DNA from: Arcanobacterium haemolyticum DSM 20595
GTDB lineage: Bacteria; Actinomycetota; Actinomycetes; Actinomycetales; Actinomycetaceae
NCBI RefSeq assembly: GCF_000092365.1
Contig: NC_014218.1
Location: forward strand, 1,488,001-1,552,000
Reading direction: 5' to 3'
DNA: 64,000 bases
Program-made: the position numbers and the translations under genes
Notes under the pieces: generated by a model
The model's database searches: none
The model's input: the letters and a program-made list of their open reading frames with translations, nothing else
What the model was told of the DNA's origin: nothing
Shown here: positions 1 through 8,751 of the stretch, piece after piece
Position numbering within the stretch: position 1 is the first letter of the stretch
Layout of the letters: each line of letters starts with the position of its first letter

Positions 1-468
1 GCATGGACCGGGGCTGACGTTAAAGGACTAGTGGAGACGACGACGCGGCTGCCCGCACTCGTTGTCAACGATGCGATCGTGACTGCGGCCGGCGTTATTA
101 CCGGGAACGGAAGCGAACTCGTGCTCACATTCGGGACCGGACTGGGCGTGGCCTTCGCCGTGGACGGGACGCTGACTGAACACATCGAAGTGTCACACGC
201 TCCGAGCCCACTGGGTGGTACGTTCGACGACACCGTGGGTGCAATCAACGTTTCCGGGGCAGATCCTGCCCTGTGGTCCGAAAATATTTTGCGTGTAATC
301 GACTCCCTGTGGCCCATGTACCGCTGGGATCAGCTCTACGTTGGCGGAGGGAACGCCTTTAAGCTCACTGCGCCTGTGCGGGCGCGACTGGCCGATGCCG
401 GCGTCAAATTCCTTGACTACGAAGCGGGGGCGCGCGGCGGAGCTGCCGCCTGGGAGCACGTGAAGTAA
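1..468 (+). CDS. ppgK: polyphosphate glucokinase, ROK family (3' part)
   Basis: The reading frame is open from base 1, so the gene starts before the window; only about the last 155 residues are present. The ROK-type glycine-rich segment LTFGTGLGVAFAVDG is followed by a conserved HIEVSHAP region and a C-terminal YVGGGNAFK helix start, as in actinobacterial enzymes that phosphorylate glucose with polyphosphate (or ATP). The protein would be cytosolic and feed glucose-6-phosphate into glycolysis. A GTG at position 31 is an internal codon, not a likely start. The assignment to polyphosphate glucokinase rather than another ROK kinase rests on family resemblance only. Confidence 0.8.
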   Translation, partial: AWTGADVKGLVETTTRLPALVVNDAIVTAAGVITGNGSELVLTFGTGLGVAFAVDGTLTEHIEVSHAPSPLGGTFDDTVGAINVSGADPALWSENILRVIDSLWPMYRWDQLYVGGGNAFKLTAPVRARLADAGVKFLDYEAGARGGAAAWEHVK

Positions 469-600
469 GGCTGTTTTTAGGGCCGCGCGCGGATGCAGAG
501 CGGCGTCCGCCGTATGTTTCCCTTCGGTAGGCCGGTTTAGGGGCTCCGTGGGGGGCCGACAGCACTCCGAGAGCACTATGCGGGGGCCGAGGGCGCTCCA

Positions 601-636
601 TGGGCGACTCCGTGGGCGACTCCGTGGGCAACTCTG
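601..636. repeat. 12-bp tandem repeat, three copies
   Basis: Three consecutive 12-base units of the form TGGGCGACTCCG lie at 601-612, 613-624 and 625-636, the last with two changes. They abut the perfect palindrome that begins at 635. No gene is seen in the surrounding spacer 469-930. Confidence 0.8.
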
Positions 637-685
637 ATTATTTCGAGAATAGTGGCAAATATCGCCACTATTCTCGAAATAATCA
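635..685. repeat. perfect 22-bp inverted repeat
   Basis: The arms 635-656 and 664-685 are exact reverse complements (left arm begins TGATTATTTCGAGAATAG) around a 7-base loop AAATATC. There is no T-run on either side, so it is not an ordinary intrinsic terminator, though it lies about 170 bases after ppgK. It could be a protein-binding site, a REP-like dispersed palindrome or an mRNA-stabilising hairpin. Confidence 0.85.
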
Positions 686-839
686 GCATCGCCAAACCGT
701 AACCACAATAAAATCAGCCTTGGACTTCAAAATACGTCATTACACTGTAGAACAGACCACCCCGCCCAAAAGCAAACATCACGCCTCAAAGCCCAACGTC
801 ATCGCCCAACGTCATCAAAAATTCCCGTAGCGCAGAGCG

Positions 840-872
840 AAAGGCCGTACCAGAACACCTGGTACGGCCTTT
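840..872 (-). terminator. terminator hairpin after rplQ
   Basis: A 13-bp perfect stem (840-852 with 860-872, arm AAAGGCCGTACCA) with a 7-base loop lies about 60 bases past the rplQ stop. The T-run on the minus strand is short (TTT). It may also stop plus-strand transcripts leaving ppgK. Confidence 0.65.
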
Positions 873-930
873 CAACAAACCCCGCCCTATCTAACCCAAC
901 AACTGCCGGATCGATCAGAGCGTGTTAAGG

Positions 931-1428
931 TCACTTTTCTTCGGTAGCTTCTTCTACTACTTCAGCTTCCTCAACTGCAACTTCTTCAACGGTTTCTTCA
1001 ACCGGAGCTTCGTCAGCAGCCTTTTCTGCAACCTTTTCAGCTTCCTTCACCACAGCCTGCTTTGGGGAGACTGGCTCAAGAACGAGCGAAATCTCGGCCA
1101 TAGGAGCGTTGTCACCCTTACGGTTTGGAAGCTTCACGATGCGGGTGTAGCCGCCTTCGCGGTTCGCAAACTTTGGAGCGAGCTCTTCGAACAGGATGTA
1201 TGCAGTTTCACGGGAGCCGAGCACCTTGAGTGCGAGACGACGGTTGTGGGTGTCGCCCTTCTTAGCCTTCGTGATGAGCTTTTCGATGTGTGGACGAACG
1301 CGCTTGGCCTTAGCCTCGGTTGTCACGATCGATTCGTTGTGAATGAGCGACTTGCAGAGGTTAGCAAGGATGAGACGCTCATTAGCTGGGCTGCCGCCCA
1401 AACGTGGACCCTTAGCGGGACGTGGCAT
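931..1428 (-). CDS. rplQ: 50S ribosomal protein L17
   Basis: L17 sits near the polypeptide exit tunnel of the large subunit. The first ~115 residues are the conserved L17 core ([13 protein letters not shown] start, [29 protein letters not shown]). The last ~50 residues form an Ala/Glu/Val-rich acidic tail ending EEATEEK, common in actinobacterial L17. It is the last gene of the alpha operon, 35 bases after rpoA, and is followed by a hairpin terminator at 840-872. truA, often next, is absent here. Confidence 0.97.
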   Translation of the reverse strand: MPRPAKGPRLGGSPANERLILANLCKSLIHNESIVTTEAKAKRVRPHIEKLITKAKKGDTHNRRLALKVLGSRETAYILFEELAPKFANREGGYTRIVKLPNRKGDNAPMAEISLVLEPVSPKQAVVKEAEKVAEKAADEAPVEETVEEVAVEEAEVVEEATEEK

Positions 1429-1463
1429 GATTTCTCCTAAAAATTTTCTTGTTCCGCTGACCC

Positions 1464-2468
1464 TCAGGCCTGCGTTTCGTCACTGAAGTGCATTCCGTAC
1501 GATTCTTCGCCGAAACCAGACATAAATCCAGCTGGGGAATCCTTGAGGCGCAGGTCAAGCTTTGCAAGCTCATCCTTCACATCTTCAATCGACTTCGCAC
1601 CGAAGTTACGGATGTCGAGCAGATCGGCTTCAGAACGCAAAACGAGTTCACCGATCGTGTGGATGCCTTCACGCTGCAAGCAGTTCTGCGAGCGAGCTGG
1701 GAGGTTAAGAATGGTAATTGGGCGCTGCAGATCAGACGATTGCTGTTCGACAACTGGGGCTTCCTTGAGCTCCAGGCCTTCAACTTCCTGGTTGAGTTCG
1801 GTGGTCAAACCGAAGAGTTCAACGAGGGTCTTACCTGCAGATGCGAACGCATCACGAGGAGCCATGGACGGCTTGGTTTCGACGTCAACAATGAGCTTGT
1901 CGAAATCAGTGCGCTGTCCAACACGGGTAGCTTCAACCTTGTACGAAACCTTTACTACCGGGGAGTAGATCGAATCAACCGGGATACGGCCGATTTCGTA
2001 GTCTGGCGAATTGTTCTGCTGAGCGGAAACGTAGCCACGGCCGCGTTCCACGGTCAGATCGATTTCAAGCTTGCCCTTTTCGTTCAAGGTGGCGATGAGC
2101 AACTCTGGGTTGTGGATTTCTACGCCAGCTGGCGGAGTAATATCCTCAGCGGTGACCTGACCTGGACCAGCCTTGCGGAGGTACATCTGTACAGGTTCAT
2201 CGTTTTCAGAGGTCACAACCAGATCCTTCAGGTTAAGAATGATCTGTGCGACGTCTTCCTTCACACCTTCGATGGTGGAGAACTCGTGGAGAACGCCATC
2301 GATATGGATGGAGGTAACTGCTGCGCCTGGGATGGACGAGAGCAGCGTACGACGAAGCGAGTTGCCGAGCGTGTAGCCGAAGCCAGGCTCGAGCGGGTTA
2401 AGCGTGAACCGCGAACGGGTATCCGAAATCTTCTCTTCGGTTAGCGTAGGACGCTGTTCAATGATCAC
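1464..2468 (-). CDS. rpoA: DNA-directed RNA polymerase alpha subunit
   Basis: At 334 residues this is normal length. The N-terminal domain (about residues 1-230) carries the dimerisation signature [20 protein letters not shown]. The C-terminal domain (about 250-320) carries the DNA/activator-binding helix-hairpin-helix region [18 protein letters not shown]. It is in the alpha operon between rpsK and rplQ; rpsD, present at this place in many bacteria, is missing from the 130-base gap upstream. Confidence 0.98.
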   Translation of the reverse strand: MIIEQRPTLTEEKISDTRSRFTLNPLEPGFGYTLGNSLRRTLLSSIPGAAVTSIHIDGVLHEFSTIEGVKEDVAQIILNLKDLVVTSENDEPVQMYLRKAGPGQVTAEDITPPAGVEIHNPELLIATLNEKGKLEIDLTVERGRGYVSAQQNNSPDYEIGRIPVDSIYSPVVKVSYKVEATRVGQRTDFDKLIVDVETKPSMAPRDAFASAGKTLVELFGLTTELNQEVEGLELKEAPVVEQQSSDLQRPITILNLPARSQNCLQREGIHTIGELVLRSEADLLDIRNFGAKSIEDVKDELAKLDLRLKDSPAGFMSGFGEESYGMHFSDETQA

Positions 2469-2601
2469 TGTATTTTCCTTTCACCAGGGCGCCCACTATA
2501 TGACACCCTCCAGCCGGAGATTCCCCGGCAAAAAAGTGTGACGCCTGTTCCGATGGTGGAACAGAAAGCCACGGAGGAAAGGGGTTAACACCCCTCGCGG
2601 A

Positions 2602-2994
2602 TCAAACGCGACGGCGCTTGGGTGGACGGCAACCGTTGTGTGCCTGTGGGGTGACGTCGGAAATCGAGGTCACTTCGAGGCCGGATGCGGTGAGGGAACG
2701 GATAGCGGTTTCGCGGCCAGAACCTGGGCCCTTAACGAAAACGTCAACCTTCTTCATGCCAGCTTCCATTGCACGGCGAGCAGCGTTTTCTGCGGCAAGC
2801 TGAGCAGCGTATGGAGTGGACTTACGTGAACCCTTGAAACCAACCATGCCAGACGAGGTCTGAGCAATGACTTCACCGTTAGGATCGGTGATAGACACGA
2901 TGGTGTTGTTGAACGTGGACTTGATGTGTGCCTGGCCGTTTACTACGTTCTTGCGCACAGTACGGCGCGAACGGCGCTGAGTCTTTGGTGGCAT
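2602..2994 (-). CDS. rpsK: 30S ribosomal protein S11
   Basis: S11 binds the platform of the small subunit. The start is taken at the ATG giving [11 protein letters not shown] because AGGAGA lies 11-12 bases upstream; a longer in-frame start nine codons earlier has no such support. The 130-residue product has [15 protein letters not shown] near its N-terminus and ends [17 protein letters not shown], which is diagnostic. It lies between rpsM and rpoA. Confidence 0.97.
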   Translation of the reverse strand: MPPKTQRRSRRTVRKNVVNGQAHIKSTFNNTIVSITDPNGEVIAQTSSGMVGFKGSRKSTPYAAQLAAENAARRAMEAGMKKVDVFVKGPGSGRETAIRSLTASGLEVTSISDVTPQAHNGCRPPKRRRV

Positions 2995-3046
2995 TGTTAT
3001 AAAATCTCCTGATAATATCATCGATTCACGCTAATGCGTGAACTGC

Positions 3047-3421
3047 TTACTTGGCCTTCTTCTTACCTGCAACGGTACGCTTTGGCCCCTTACGGGTACG
3101 TGCGTTCGTCTTGGTACGCTGGCCGTGAACCGGGAGACCGCGACGGTGACGGAGACCCTGGTAGCAACCAATTTCAATCTTGCGACGAATGTCAGCTTGG
3201 ATCTCACGGCGGAGATCACCTTCGACCTTGTAGTTTTCGTCGATGTGGTTCTTCAGCTTGACGAGATCATCTTCAGTCAAATCCTTGACGCGGGTGTCCG
3301 GGTTAACGCCGGTAGCGGCGAGGGACTCCTGGGCGCGGGTTAGACCAATGCCGAAAATGTAAGTAAGTGCGATCTCAACTCGCTTTTCGCGAGGGAGATC
3401 CACACCAGATAGACGTGCCAT
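3047..3421 (-). CDS. rpsM: 30S ribosomal protein S13
   Basis: S13 contacts the 50S subunit and the P-site tRNA. The 124-residue protein starts [20 protein letters not shown], contains GIGLTRAQ and the [20 protein letters not shown] signature, and ends in a lysine-rich tail. It is preceded by rpmJ and followed by rpsK. Confidence 0.98.
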   Translation of the reverse strand: MARLSGVDLPREKRVEIALTYIFGIGLTRAQESLAATGVNPDTRVKDLTEDDLVKLKNHIDENYKVEGDLRREIQADIRRKIEIGCYQGLRHRRGLPVHGQRTKTNARTRKGPKRTVAGKKKAK

Positions 3422-3541
3422 GTGTTGTGGCTCCTATTGTTCATTCCGAAGGTGTGGAGCATTGCCTCCCCTATTGGGTTCCGGCCTCCGGACCGGAAGA
3501 TTGCGCGATGCGCTGGCAATGCCTGTTCAGTGCGTTGGGTT

Positions 3542-3655
3542 TCAGCCCTGACGCTGCTTGTGGCGCGGGTTGTCACAGATAACCATGACGCGACCGTGCC
3601 GGCGAATAACCTTGCAGTTATCGCAAATGCGCTTAACGCTTGGCTTGACCTTCAT
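3542..3655 (-). CDS. rpmJ: 50S ribosomal protein L36
   Basis: A short frame on the minus strand translates to 37 residues starting [19 protein letters not shown] and ending HKQRQG. It has the C-x2-C ... C-x4-H zinc-binding pattern of the zinc-containing form of L36. It lies in the usual place between infA and rpsM. Confidence 0.96.
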   Translation of the reverse strand: MKVKPSVKRICDNCKVIRRHGRVMVICDNPRHKQRQG

Positions 3656-3713
3656 AGTCTCTAGCTTTCTTGGTTGGTTGACGCAACGATTAAGCTACGT
3701 GTTGTTAACGGGA

Positions 3714-3935
3714 TTACTTGTGGCGGTATACGATACGACCACGCGTCAGATCGTAGGGCGTAAGCTCAACGACGACGCGGTCCTCTGGAAGGATCTTGAT
3801 GTAGTGCTGACGCATCTTCCCTGAGATGTGCCCGAGCACTACGTGCCCGTTATCTAGTTCGACGCGAAACATTGCATTTGGCAGTGCTTCAACGACAACA
3901 CCTTCAATTTCAATGACGCCTTCTTTTTTCGCCAT
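3714..3935 (-). CDS. infA: translation initiation factor IF-1
   Basis: A 73-residue OB-fold protein ([40 protein letters not shown]; ending GRIVYRHK). IF-1 binds the A site during initiation. In most actinobacteria infA directly follows map; here the two are separated by about 13.6 kb of catabolic genes. infA now has its own upstream region with two short palindromes and a terminator ahead of it, so it probably has an independent promoter. Confidence 0.98.
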   Translation of the reverse strand: MAKKEGVIEIEGVVVEALPNAMFRVELDNGHVVLGHISGKMRQHYIKILPEDRVVVELTPYDLTRGRIVYRHK

Positions 3936-3993
3936 TACTCCCGCTAACTTCGGTGGTTTCTAAGCCCGCGGTTGCGAACCTAGTTTGGTGGAC

Positions 3994-4045
3994 GTATCTG
4001 TTTAGATACACGGCACCAACGCTCTATACTACGTGATTTACGTAG
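3994..4045 (-). promoter_or_regulatory. probable infA upstream control region with two palindromes
   Basis: Two short inverted repeats lie 60-110 bases upstream of infA: GTATCT-4-AGATAC (3994-4009) and CTACGT-5-ACGTAG (4029-4045). On the minus strand a TATAGA with TTTCGC 16 bases before it overlaps the second palindrome and could be a weak -10/-35 pair. A promoter is needed here because the fixX operon ends in a terminator at 4122-4150. The precise promoter is not certain. Confidence 0.4.
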
Positions 4046-4121
4046 CGAAATGATAGGTTACGTGACGTGTATCTGGTCACTGATTTCTGGATTGACGACG
4101 ACGGGGCCACGCTCATGTTAA

Positions 4122-4150
4122 AACGTGGGACAGATCCTCTGCCCCACGTT
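4122..4150 (-). terminator. terminator of the fixABCX operon
   Basis: The arms AACGTGGG (4122-4129) and CCCACGTT (4143-4150) pair, with an inner CAGA/TCTG pairing, and TTTTAAC follows on the minus strand. It lies just after the fixX stop and isolates the island from infA. Confidence 0.8.
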
Positions 4151-4155
4151 AAAAC

Positions 4156-4452
4156 TTATCCTTCTCGGAACATAACCCCCATAGAAGAATTCGGGTAATG
4201 CCATCTCAATAGCCCTTCTGGAGCAATTGCTAGGCATGTTCCGCATTCTAAACAAGCGGCGTATTCAACAGAGACGGTCCCATCAGGTTCTTCTGTATAA
4301 ACATGAGCTGGGCAAATTCGCGCTAAAAGACGGCCTCCGTTAGTAGCTTGCGCCATCTTCTGGTTCACTTCAATATGTGAATTGCCCTCGTCAACTTCAT
4401 ACACATTGCCGGCAAGGCGCTCTGTTACTGTTCCTGGTATATAACGTGCCAT
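4156..4452 (-). CDS. fixX: ferredoxin-like protein FixX
   Basis: A 98-residue ferredoxin-like electron carrier paired with the FixC dehydrogenase. Four cysteines are in place for a 4Fe-4S cluster: one in ICPAHVY (about residue 47) and three in CLECGTC (about 68-74). The end, WHYPNSSMGVMFREG, matches the FixX family end. It is the last gene of fixABCX, overlapping the fixC stop by one base (TAATG), so translation is coupled. In E. coli the same set is linked to carnitine reduction. Length and cysteine pattern look intact. Confidence 0.93.
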   Translation of the reverse strand: MARYIPGTVTERLAGNVYEVDEGNSHIEVNQKMAQATNGGRLLARICPAHVYTEEPDGTVSVEYAACLECGTCLAIAPEGLLRWHYPNSSMGVMFREG

Positions 4453-5753
4453 TAGAGTGCCCTCACTGCTTCAATTCCGATTCGCGCTAGGCGAGTCACT
4501 TTCATACCTGACTGTTTGAAAGCTCCCCATGCAGTTTTCATAAGGCTCTTGCGTGGAGAGAGATCGAGGTTGTAGATGCCAAAGAATACGTTGGCAATCA
4601 TCTCTCCCATGCGGCCATACATCTCTTTGTTGTGTTCAAGGAACTCTGGAGCACGTTTAAACGTTTCCATATCCTTACCAACAAAACTTTCATTCGTATA
4701 GTCCACATATTTTTGGAGAGCAGCTTGCGAATAGTCACCCTTTTCTAAGGCTTCGCTAATCGCACGAGCCGCACAGCGTGCTGATCCAGCCGCAAGATCC
4801 ATGCCGCGTACAGTAAAGCCCGTATTGAGAGTGAAACCTGCCGCATCACCGATCAGAACAAGCCCATCATGTACGAGATCATGTTGCATTTTCTTACCAC
4901 CTTCAGCTACAAGGTGACAGCCGTATTCGAGGAGCTCACCATCTTCTAGGAACGGTGCAATAAATGGATGGTTAAGGAAATGATCGTGTATATCAGACGA
5001 TGCTAGGTCATGTTTCTTCATATCATCGAGCATCATTACGACGCCGATAGATACCGAATCTTTATTGGTGTACATGAACCCACCACCAGCGACGCCTTGT
5101 GTGCAGTCACCAACGATGGCGTAGGCAGCTCCGTCGTCTCCAGAAAGATTAAATCTCTCCTTAACCGCCTTTTCTCCAATATGAATTACCGATTTAACTC
5201 CTACCCCAAAACACGAAGCAGGATCTTTTTGTCGAAGATTTGCATACTGAGCCAGGAACGAATTAACCCCGTCTGCGGCAACGACGACGCGCGCACGCAA
5301 CTCGTCTTCACCGGCACGCACTCCAATAACTTTGCCAGAATCTTGTAGCAATTCATCAACTTTGATACCTGGCATGACTGTAACTCCAACGTTTTCACAT
5401 TGTTCAGCCAGCCATGGATCAAACTTCGCACGAAGGACACTAACTGCATTCACTGGTTCGGCCAAGCGATTGTCCCAGTAATCGATATTGACAGCGGATT
5501 CTTTATTCAAGAAGCTCAAACAGTTGCGAGTAATCCTTCGTTCCACAGGAGCAGTGTTTGCAAAATCAGGGAAAATTTCTTCCATAACGCGGCAATAGAA
5601 AATACCGCCGGACAAGTTTTTCGTCCCTGCTTCTACACCGCGTTCGATCAACAGGACTTCACGTCCTTCTTGCGCTAGGAGATACGCGCATACGCTACCT
5701 GCTATACCTCCGCCTACAACGATAACGTCGAAGTCGTACTCTATTTCACTCAC
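4452..5753 (-). CDS. fixC: FixC, electron-transfer flavoprotein:quinone oxidoreductase-like flavoprotein
   Basis: A 433-residue FAD protein of the geranylgeranyl reductase/ETF-QO class. The Rossmann motif VVGGGIAGS is at residues 12-20, with LIERG ending the second strand; a second FAD-binding element, LVLIGDAAGFTLNTGFTVRGMD (given here as LVLIGDAAGF followed by TLNTG), lies near residue 300. With FixX it is expected to pass electrons between a quinone or low-potential carrier and the FixAB flavoprotein at the membrane. Its start overlaps the fixB stop (ATGA). Size matches E. coli FixC (428 residues). Confidence 0.94.
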   Translation of the reverse strand: MSEIEYDFDVIVVGGGIAGSVCAYLLAQEGREVLLIERGVEAGTKNLSGGIFYCRVMEEIFPDFANTAPVERRITRNCLSFLNKESAVNIDYWDNRLAEPVNAVSVLRAKFDPWLAEQCENVGVTVMPGIKVDELLQDSGKVIGVRAGEDELRARVVVAADGVNSFLAQYANLRQKDPASCFGVGVKSVIHIGEKAVKERFNLSGDDGAAYAIVGDCTQGVAGGGFMYTNKDSVSIGVVMMLDDMKKHDLASSDIHDHFLNHPFIAPFLEDGELLEYGCHLVAEGGKKMQHDLVHDGLVLIGDAAGFTLNTGFTVRGMDLAAGSARCAARAISEALEKGDYSQAALQKYVDYTNESFVGKDMETFKRAPEFLEHNKEMYGRMGEMIANVFFGIYNLDLSPRKSLMKTAWGAFKQSGMKVTRLARIGIEAVRAL

Positions 5754-6619
5754 GATTCCAACGCCTTCGTCAAGGCTGGCAGTACATCGTAGAGATCTCC
5801 AACAATGCCATAATCTGCGATATCGAAGATTGCTGCCTTGTCGTCTTTATTAATAGCAACAACAATCTTCGATTCATCCATGCCAGCAGTGTGCTGAATC
5901 TGGCCAGAAATACCTACTGCTACGTATACATCCGGGGCCACACGCTGTCCAGAAATGCCAACATAGGTTTCACGCGATAACCAGCCGTTTCCTTCTGCAA
6001 GTGGCCGCGAGCAGGCAATTTCTGCACCCATAGCGGCGGCAAGGGAGCGAGCCAGATCCACATCCTTTTCTTCTGCAAATCCACGGCCAACTGCCACGAG
6101 TTTCTTCGCAGAGCTAATGTCGGTTTGTTCTCCATCATTCGTGTCTTTGGCAGTGACTGTGGCCGAATAGCCATGTGCCTCTACTTTTGAAGTGTCTACT
6201 GCGGCGCCCTCAGGTGTTCCGCCTCCGTCTACCATCGCCACGATTGGCCCAGTAAATTCGAGGTTTTCCATGGAAATACCCCCGAAACGGGATACGACGG
6301 CGTGGTTGGCACCTAGTTCCCGAACGTCTGTCACGATAGGCGCCTGCAATCGTGCAGCAACTGCTGTTGCAATGACGCGTTCTGCTGCACCTTGGCGAGC
6401 AATCACAACACCAGGATTGTTTGCGATGATATCAGCAACAGCGCCAGCATAAGTTTCTGCAGGAATGTTCGCATCATGTTCAATACGCATTGCGGAATGA
6501 ACACCTGAAATGTCTGCAGAGCCAAGGACGATCGCCGTAACATCGTCGAACTGATCGGCCATGAGTGTCAAGATACCGTCGATACGTGAATCTGTTGTGA
6601 TAATCCATGCGTTTGTCAT
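5750..6619 (-). CDS. fixB: FixB, electron transfer flavoprotein alpha subunit
   Basis: 289 residues. The N-terminal half is the ETF alpha/beta fold domain. The C-terminal FAD domain (about 165-285) contains KKLVAVGRGF, the canonical GISGQIQHTAGM stretch and VVAINKDDKAAIFDIADYGIVGD, all typical of ETF alpha. With FixA it forms the heterodimer that exchanges electrons with the CaiA-type dehydrogenase. It lies between fixA (35 bases upstream) and fixC (4-base overlap). Confidence 0.95.
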   Translation of the reverse strand: MTNAWIITTDSRIDGILTLMADQFDDVTAIVLGSADISGVHSAMRIEHDANIPAETYAGAVADIIANNPGVVIARQGAAERVIATAVAARLQAPIVTDVRELGANHAVVSRFGGISMENLEFTGPIVAMVDGGGTPEGAAVDTSKVEAHGYSATVTAKDTNDGEQTDISSAKKLVAVGRGFAEEKDVDLARSLAAAMGAEIACSRPLAEGNGWLSRETYVGISGQRVAPDVYVAVGISGQIQHTAGMDESKIVVAINKDDKAAIFDIADYGIVGDLYDVLPALTKALES

Positions 6620-6654
6620 GTTAATTCTCTTCCTTTTCCAATCGTAAGCCGTGT

Positions 6655-7416
6655 TCAGAGAACGCCGTCATTCTTGAGTGCTGCCACAAGCTCAGTGACT
6701 GCCGATTCGCCCGCGAACGTGATATTTTTACGGGCCCGCATCTGAGGCTTGTTCGTCGAAGCAATTCGAATATCTGGACGAACAATCTCCATGTCCGCAA
6801 TAGCAACTGTCTCCAAGTTCTTCTTTCCAGCCGCCAAAATGTCTTTCATCGACGGAACTTTGGCAACAACTGCATCCGATGCTGCAGCCACAACAACTGG
6901 TCCCGTAATCAAAATGGTGCGAAGTCCTTGTCCATCCTGCTGGACAAGTGAGTAGCCTTCGGGTGTTTTATCTACAGAAACAACATTTTGGAATGCTGGC
7001 CAATTCAAGAACCCGGCGATCAATCCCGACATGAGACGAGCACCTTCATCAATTGAAGAATCGCCCGTAAGAACCAGATCGGCCCCTTCTACTCGCTTAA
7101 CTAGTTCTGCTAATGCGCTTGCGATGCCGGTGGCAGACCATGTTGCTGTTTCATCATCTGCTACAACGAGTGCGCTATCAAGACCTTTCGACAGCGCATT
7201 CTTTTTTGCCAATGAACTAGCAACATCGCTCTTGCCTACGGAGATGCCGACAACATCGGTACCAACTTTGTCTGCGATCTCTCGCGCTAGGGTTAATGCA
7301 ACGCTATCGTATTCAGCAACTGAGCTTTTCGCGCGTGTCCAATCAACTGCCCCATTACTTGCCACAGAGGCATCCTGTGGATTTGCCGCGTACTTGTAAG
7401 CAACAACGATACTCAT
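6655..7416 (-). CDS. fixA: FixA, electron transfer flavoprotein beta subunit
   Basis: The start is taken at ATG 7416 (MSIVVAYKYAANPQDASV) because GAAGGAAAA lies directly upstream; an in-frame ATG five codons earlier would include that sequence. The 253-residue product has the ETF-beta fold with DLVLTGDSSID and SGLIAGFLNWPAFQNV, and ends in a MRARKNITFAG region. It heads the fixABCX operon and is divergent from the tetR gene, sharing a 91-base intergenic region with it, which suggests control by that regulator. Confidence 0.94.
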   Translation of the reverse strand: MSIVVAYKYAANPQDASVASNGAVDWTRAKSSVAEYDSVALTLAREIADKVGTDVVGISVGKSDVASSLAKKNALSKGLDSALVVADDETATWSATGIASALAELVKRVEGADLVLTGDSSIDEGARLMSGLIAGFLNWPAFQNVVSVDKTPEGYSLVQQDGQGLRTILITGPVVVAAASDAVVAKVPSMKDILAAGKKNLETVAIADMEIVRPDIRIASTNKPQMRARKNITFAGESAVTELVAALKNDGVL

Positions 7417-7507
7417 TTTTCCTTCTTTCATTATGGTTGAATCTTGTATGTAAAAAATGGTTTAGGATAGGTCACGACGCCTTAGAAGACGCCGGAAAGG
7501 TAGTGAT
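7417..7507. promoter_or_regulatory. divergent promoter region between fixA and tetR
   Basis: This 91-base AT-rich gap must hold the fixABCX promoter (minus strand) and the tetR promoter (plus strand). A CATAAT on the minus strand and a TAGGAT on the plus strand are possible -10 elements, but no convincing -35 or clear operator palindrome is visible. Confidence 0.45.
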
Positions 7508-8122
7508 ATGACTGAACCAACGGGCCATTCCACTGGTCGCCCTCGCAATCCCGATATTGATCGACGTCTTTTGCAAGCCACTCTTGACGCTTACGGCGAG
7601 TACGGTTGGCACACATTGACGTTGACACATATCGCTAAACGAGCCGAAGTTGGGAAATCGGCGCTTTACAGCCGATGGAGCACGAAAGCCGCTATCGTGA
7701 GCGACGCTTTTCGTCACGTTATTGACGTCCCGGGGCCCACAGGCGATACGTTGGAAGAAATTTTGTACAACGAAGCGTCGTTCCGCCTTCACGCATACCT
7801 TGGCCCTAATTCGACCGCGCTTCGCCGCTTGCTTTTCGAAGCAGCAACAATTCACGAACCGGAGATCTTTACGCTCTACCAGTCCATTTTCAGGGAACCA
7901 ATTCACGCTTTGACTGCTCGCTTGTGGGATTTCAAAAACAACGGGGAACTCCCTGCACACGTTTCTTGCACTCGTATCATGGATGCTTTGGAAGGATCCA
8001 TCTTGATGCGAACGTTTTTCATCGCTGCCGACCAAAAATCGTGTTTTATTTCGGCACCGGAAACGTATCTGGATACATTGGTCGAGGAACAGATCCAGAA
8101 TGTGAAAATCCATTTGCTTTAA
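7508..8122 (+). CDS. TetR/AcrR-family transcriptional regulator
   Basis: 204 residues. The N-terminal helix-turn-helix domain (about residues 12-65) reads RLLQATLDAYGEYGWHTLTL then HIAKRAEVGKSALYSRWSTK, a typical TetR recognition helix. The C-terminal half is a divergent ligand-binding/dimerisation domain. It is the only plus-strand gene of the island, divergent from fixABCX and overlapping the convergent hydrolase gene by four bases at the 3' end. Its likely ligand is the pathway substrate or an acyl-CoA intermediate; this is inferred from position only. Confidence 0.88.
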   Translation: MTEPTGHSTGRPRNPDIDRRLLQATLDAYGEYGWHTLTLTHIAKRAEVGKSALYSRWSTKAAIVSDAFRHVIDVPGPTGDTLEEILYNEASFRLHAYLGPNSTALRRLLFEAATIHEPEIFTLYQSIFREPIHALTARLWDFKNNGELPAHVSCTRIMDALEGSILMRTFFIAADQKSCFISAPETYLDTLVEEQIQNVKIHLL

Positions 8123-8748
8123 ACGTGCCATGTGCTTCCGTTCAGATAGATATTGTGGATTTTCTCTTCTCCAATCGTTGTCGATTCTCCGTGCCCTGGT
8201 AGCACTGTCGTGTTACCAGGGAGTTCACCGAGTCTCCCTAAACTTGCGATCAGGGCCGGAGTGTCTCCCAGTACAAATGCAGTAGATCCGATTCCATTCC
8301 GGAATAGCGTATCTCCAGTAAAGAGGAGGGCATTTTTCTGATTAAAGAGGCATAGAGATCCTGGCGTATGCCCTGGAGTTTCGATGACGCTCAGTACTTC
8401 TTCACCAACCGTGATAAGACTTCCTTCAGTCACGAATTCGCAATCAGTTACTCTGTACGACGATCCTTCATCAGCAAATCCTGAGTAGATAGGATTTCTA
8501 GCCATTTCTGCATCGTCTTTTCCAATAAATACTGGGCACAGATACTCGGAACGTATCTCGTTTATCGCTCCAATATGGTCGCTGTGTCCATGTGTGGCAA
8601 CGATTGCTTTAACGTTATGGTTTTTCAGTATTGGCAATAAAAGTCCCGGTTGCGCACCTGGATCAATAACGAGAGTTTCGTCCTGCGAGGTCAGAAGATA
8701 ACAATTCGCTTCCCAGGCTCCGACTATGTACCGTTCGATCGTTACCAT
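8119..8748 (-). CDS. metallo-beta-lactamase-fold hydrolase (glyoxalase II-like)
   Basis: 209 residues. The zinc-binding motif THGHSDHIG (His53, His55, Asp57, His58), a further His in ETPGHTPGS, the bridging Asp in FTGDTLF and a C-terminal LPGHGE are all present, so the di-metal site looks complete. The family includes hydroxyacylglutathione hydrolases and other thioesterases. It follows the MFS gene by three bases and is the last gene of the cai-type operon. It might hydrolyse an acyl-CoA or other thioester of the pathway; the substrate is unknown. It overlaps tetR tail-to-tail. Confidence 0.88.
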   Translation of the reverse strand: MVTIERYIVGAWEANCYLLTSQDETLVIDPGAQPGLLLPILKNHNVKAIVATHGHSDHIGAINEIRSEYLCPVFIGKDDAEMARNPIYSGFADEGSSYRVTDCEFVTEGSLITVGEEVLSVIETPGHTPGSLCLFNQKNALLFTGDTLFRNGIGSTAFVLGDTPALIASLGRLGELPGNTTVLPGHGESTTIGEEKIHNIYLNGSTWHV

Positions 8749-8751
8749 GAT

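Noticed and set aside
1-468. Complete small gene starting at GTG 31
   Set aside because: The frame is open through base 1 and the upstream codons continue the kinase sequence, so this is the end of a longer gene.
4156-4452. FixX lacking a cluster cysteine because CLECGTC is followed by LAIA
   Set aside because: The family uses one Cys in CPAxxY plus three in CLECGTC; all four are present.
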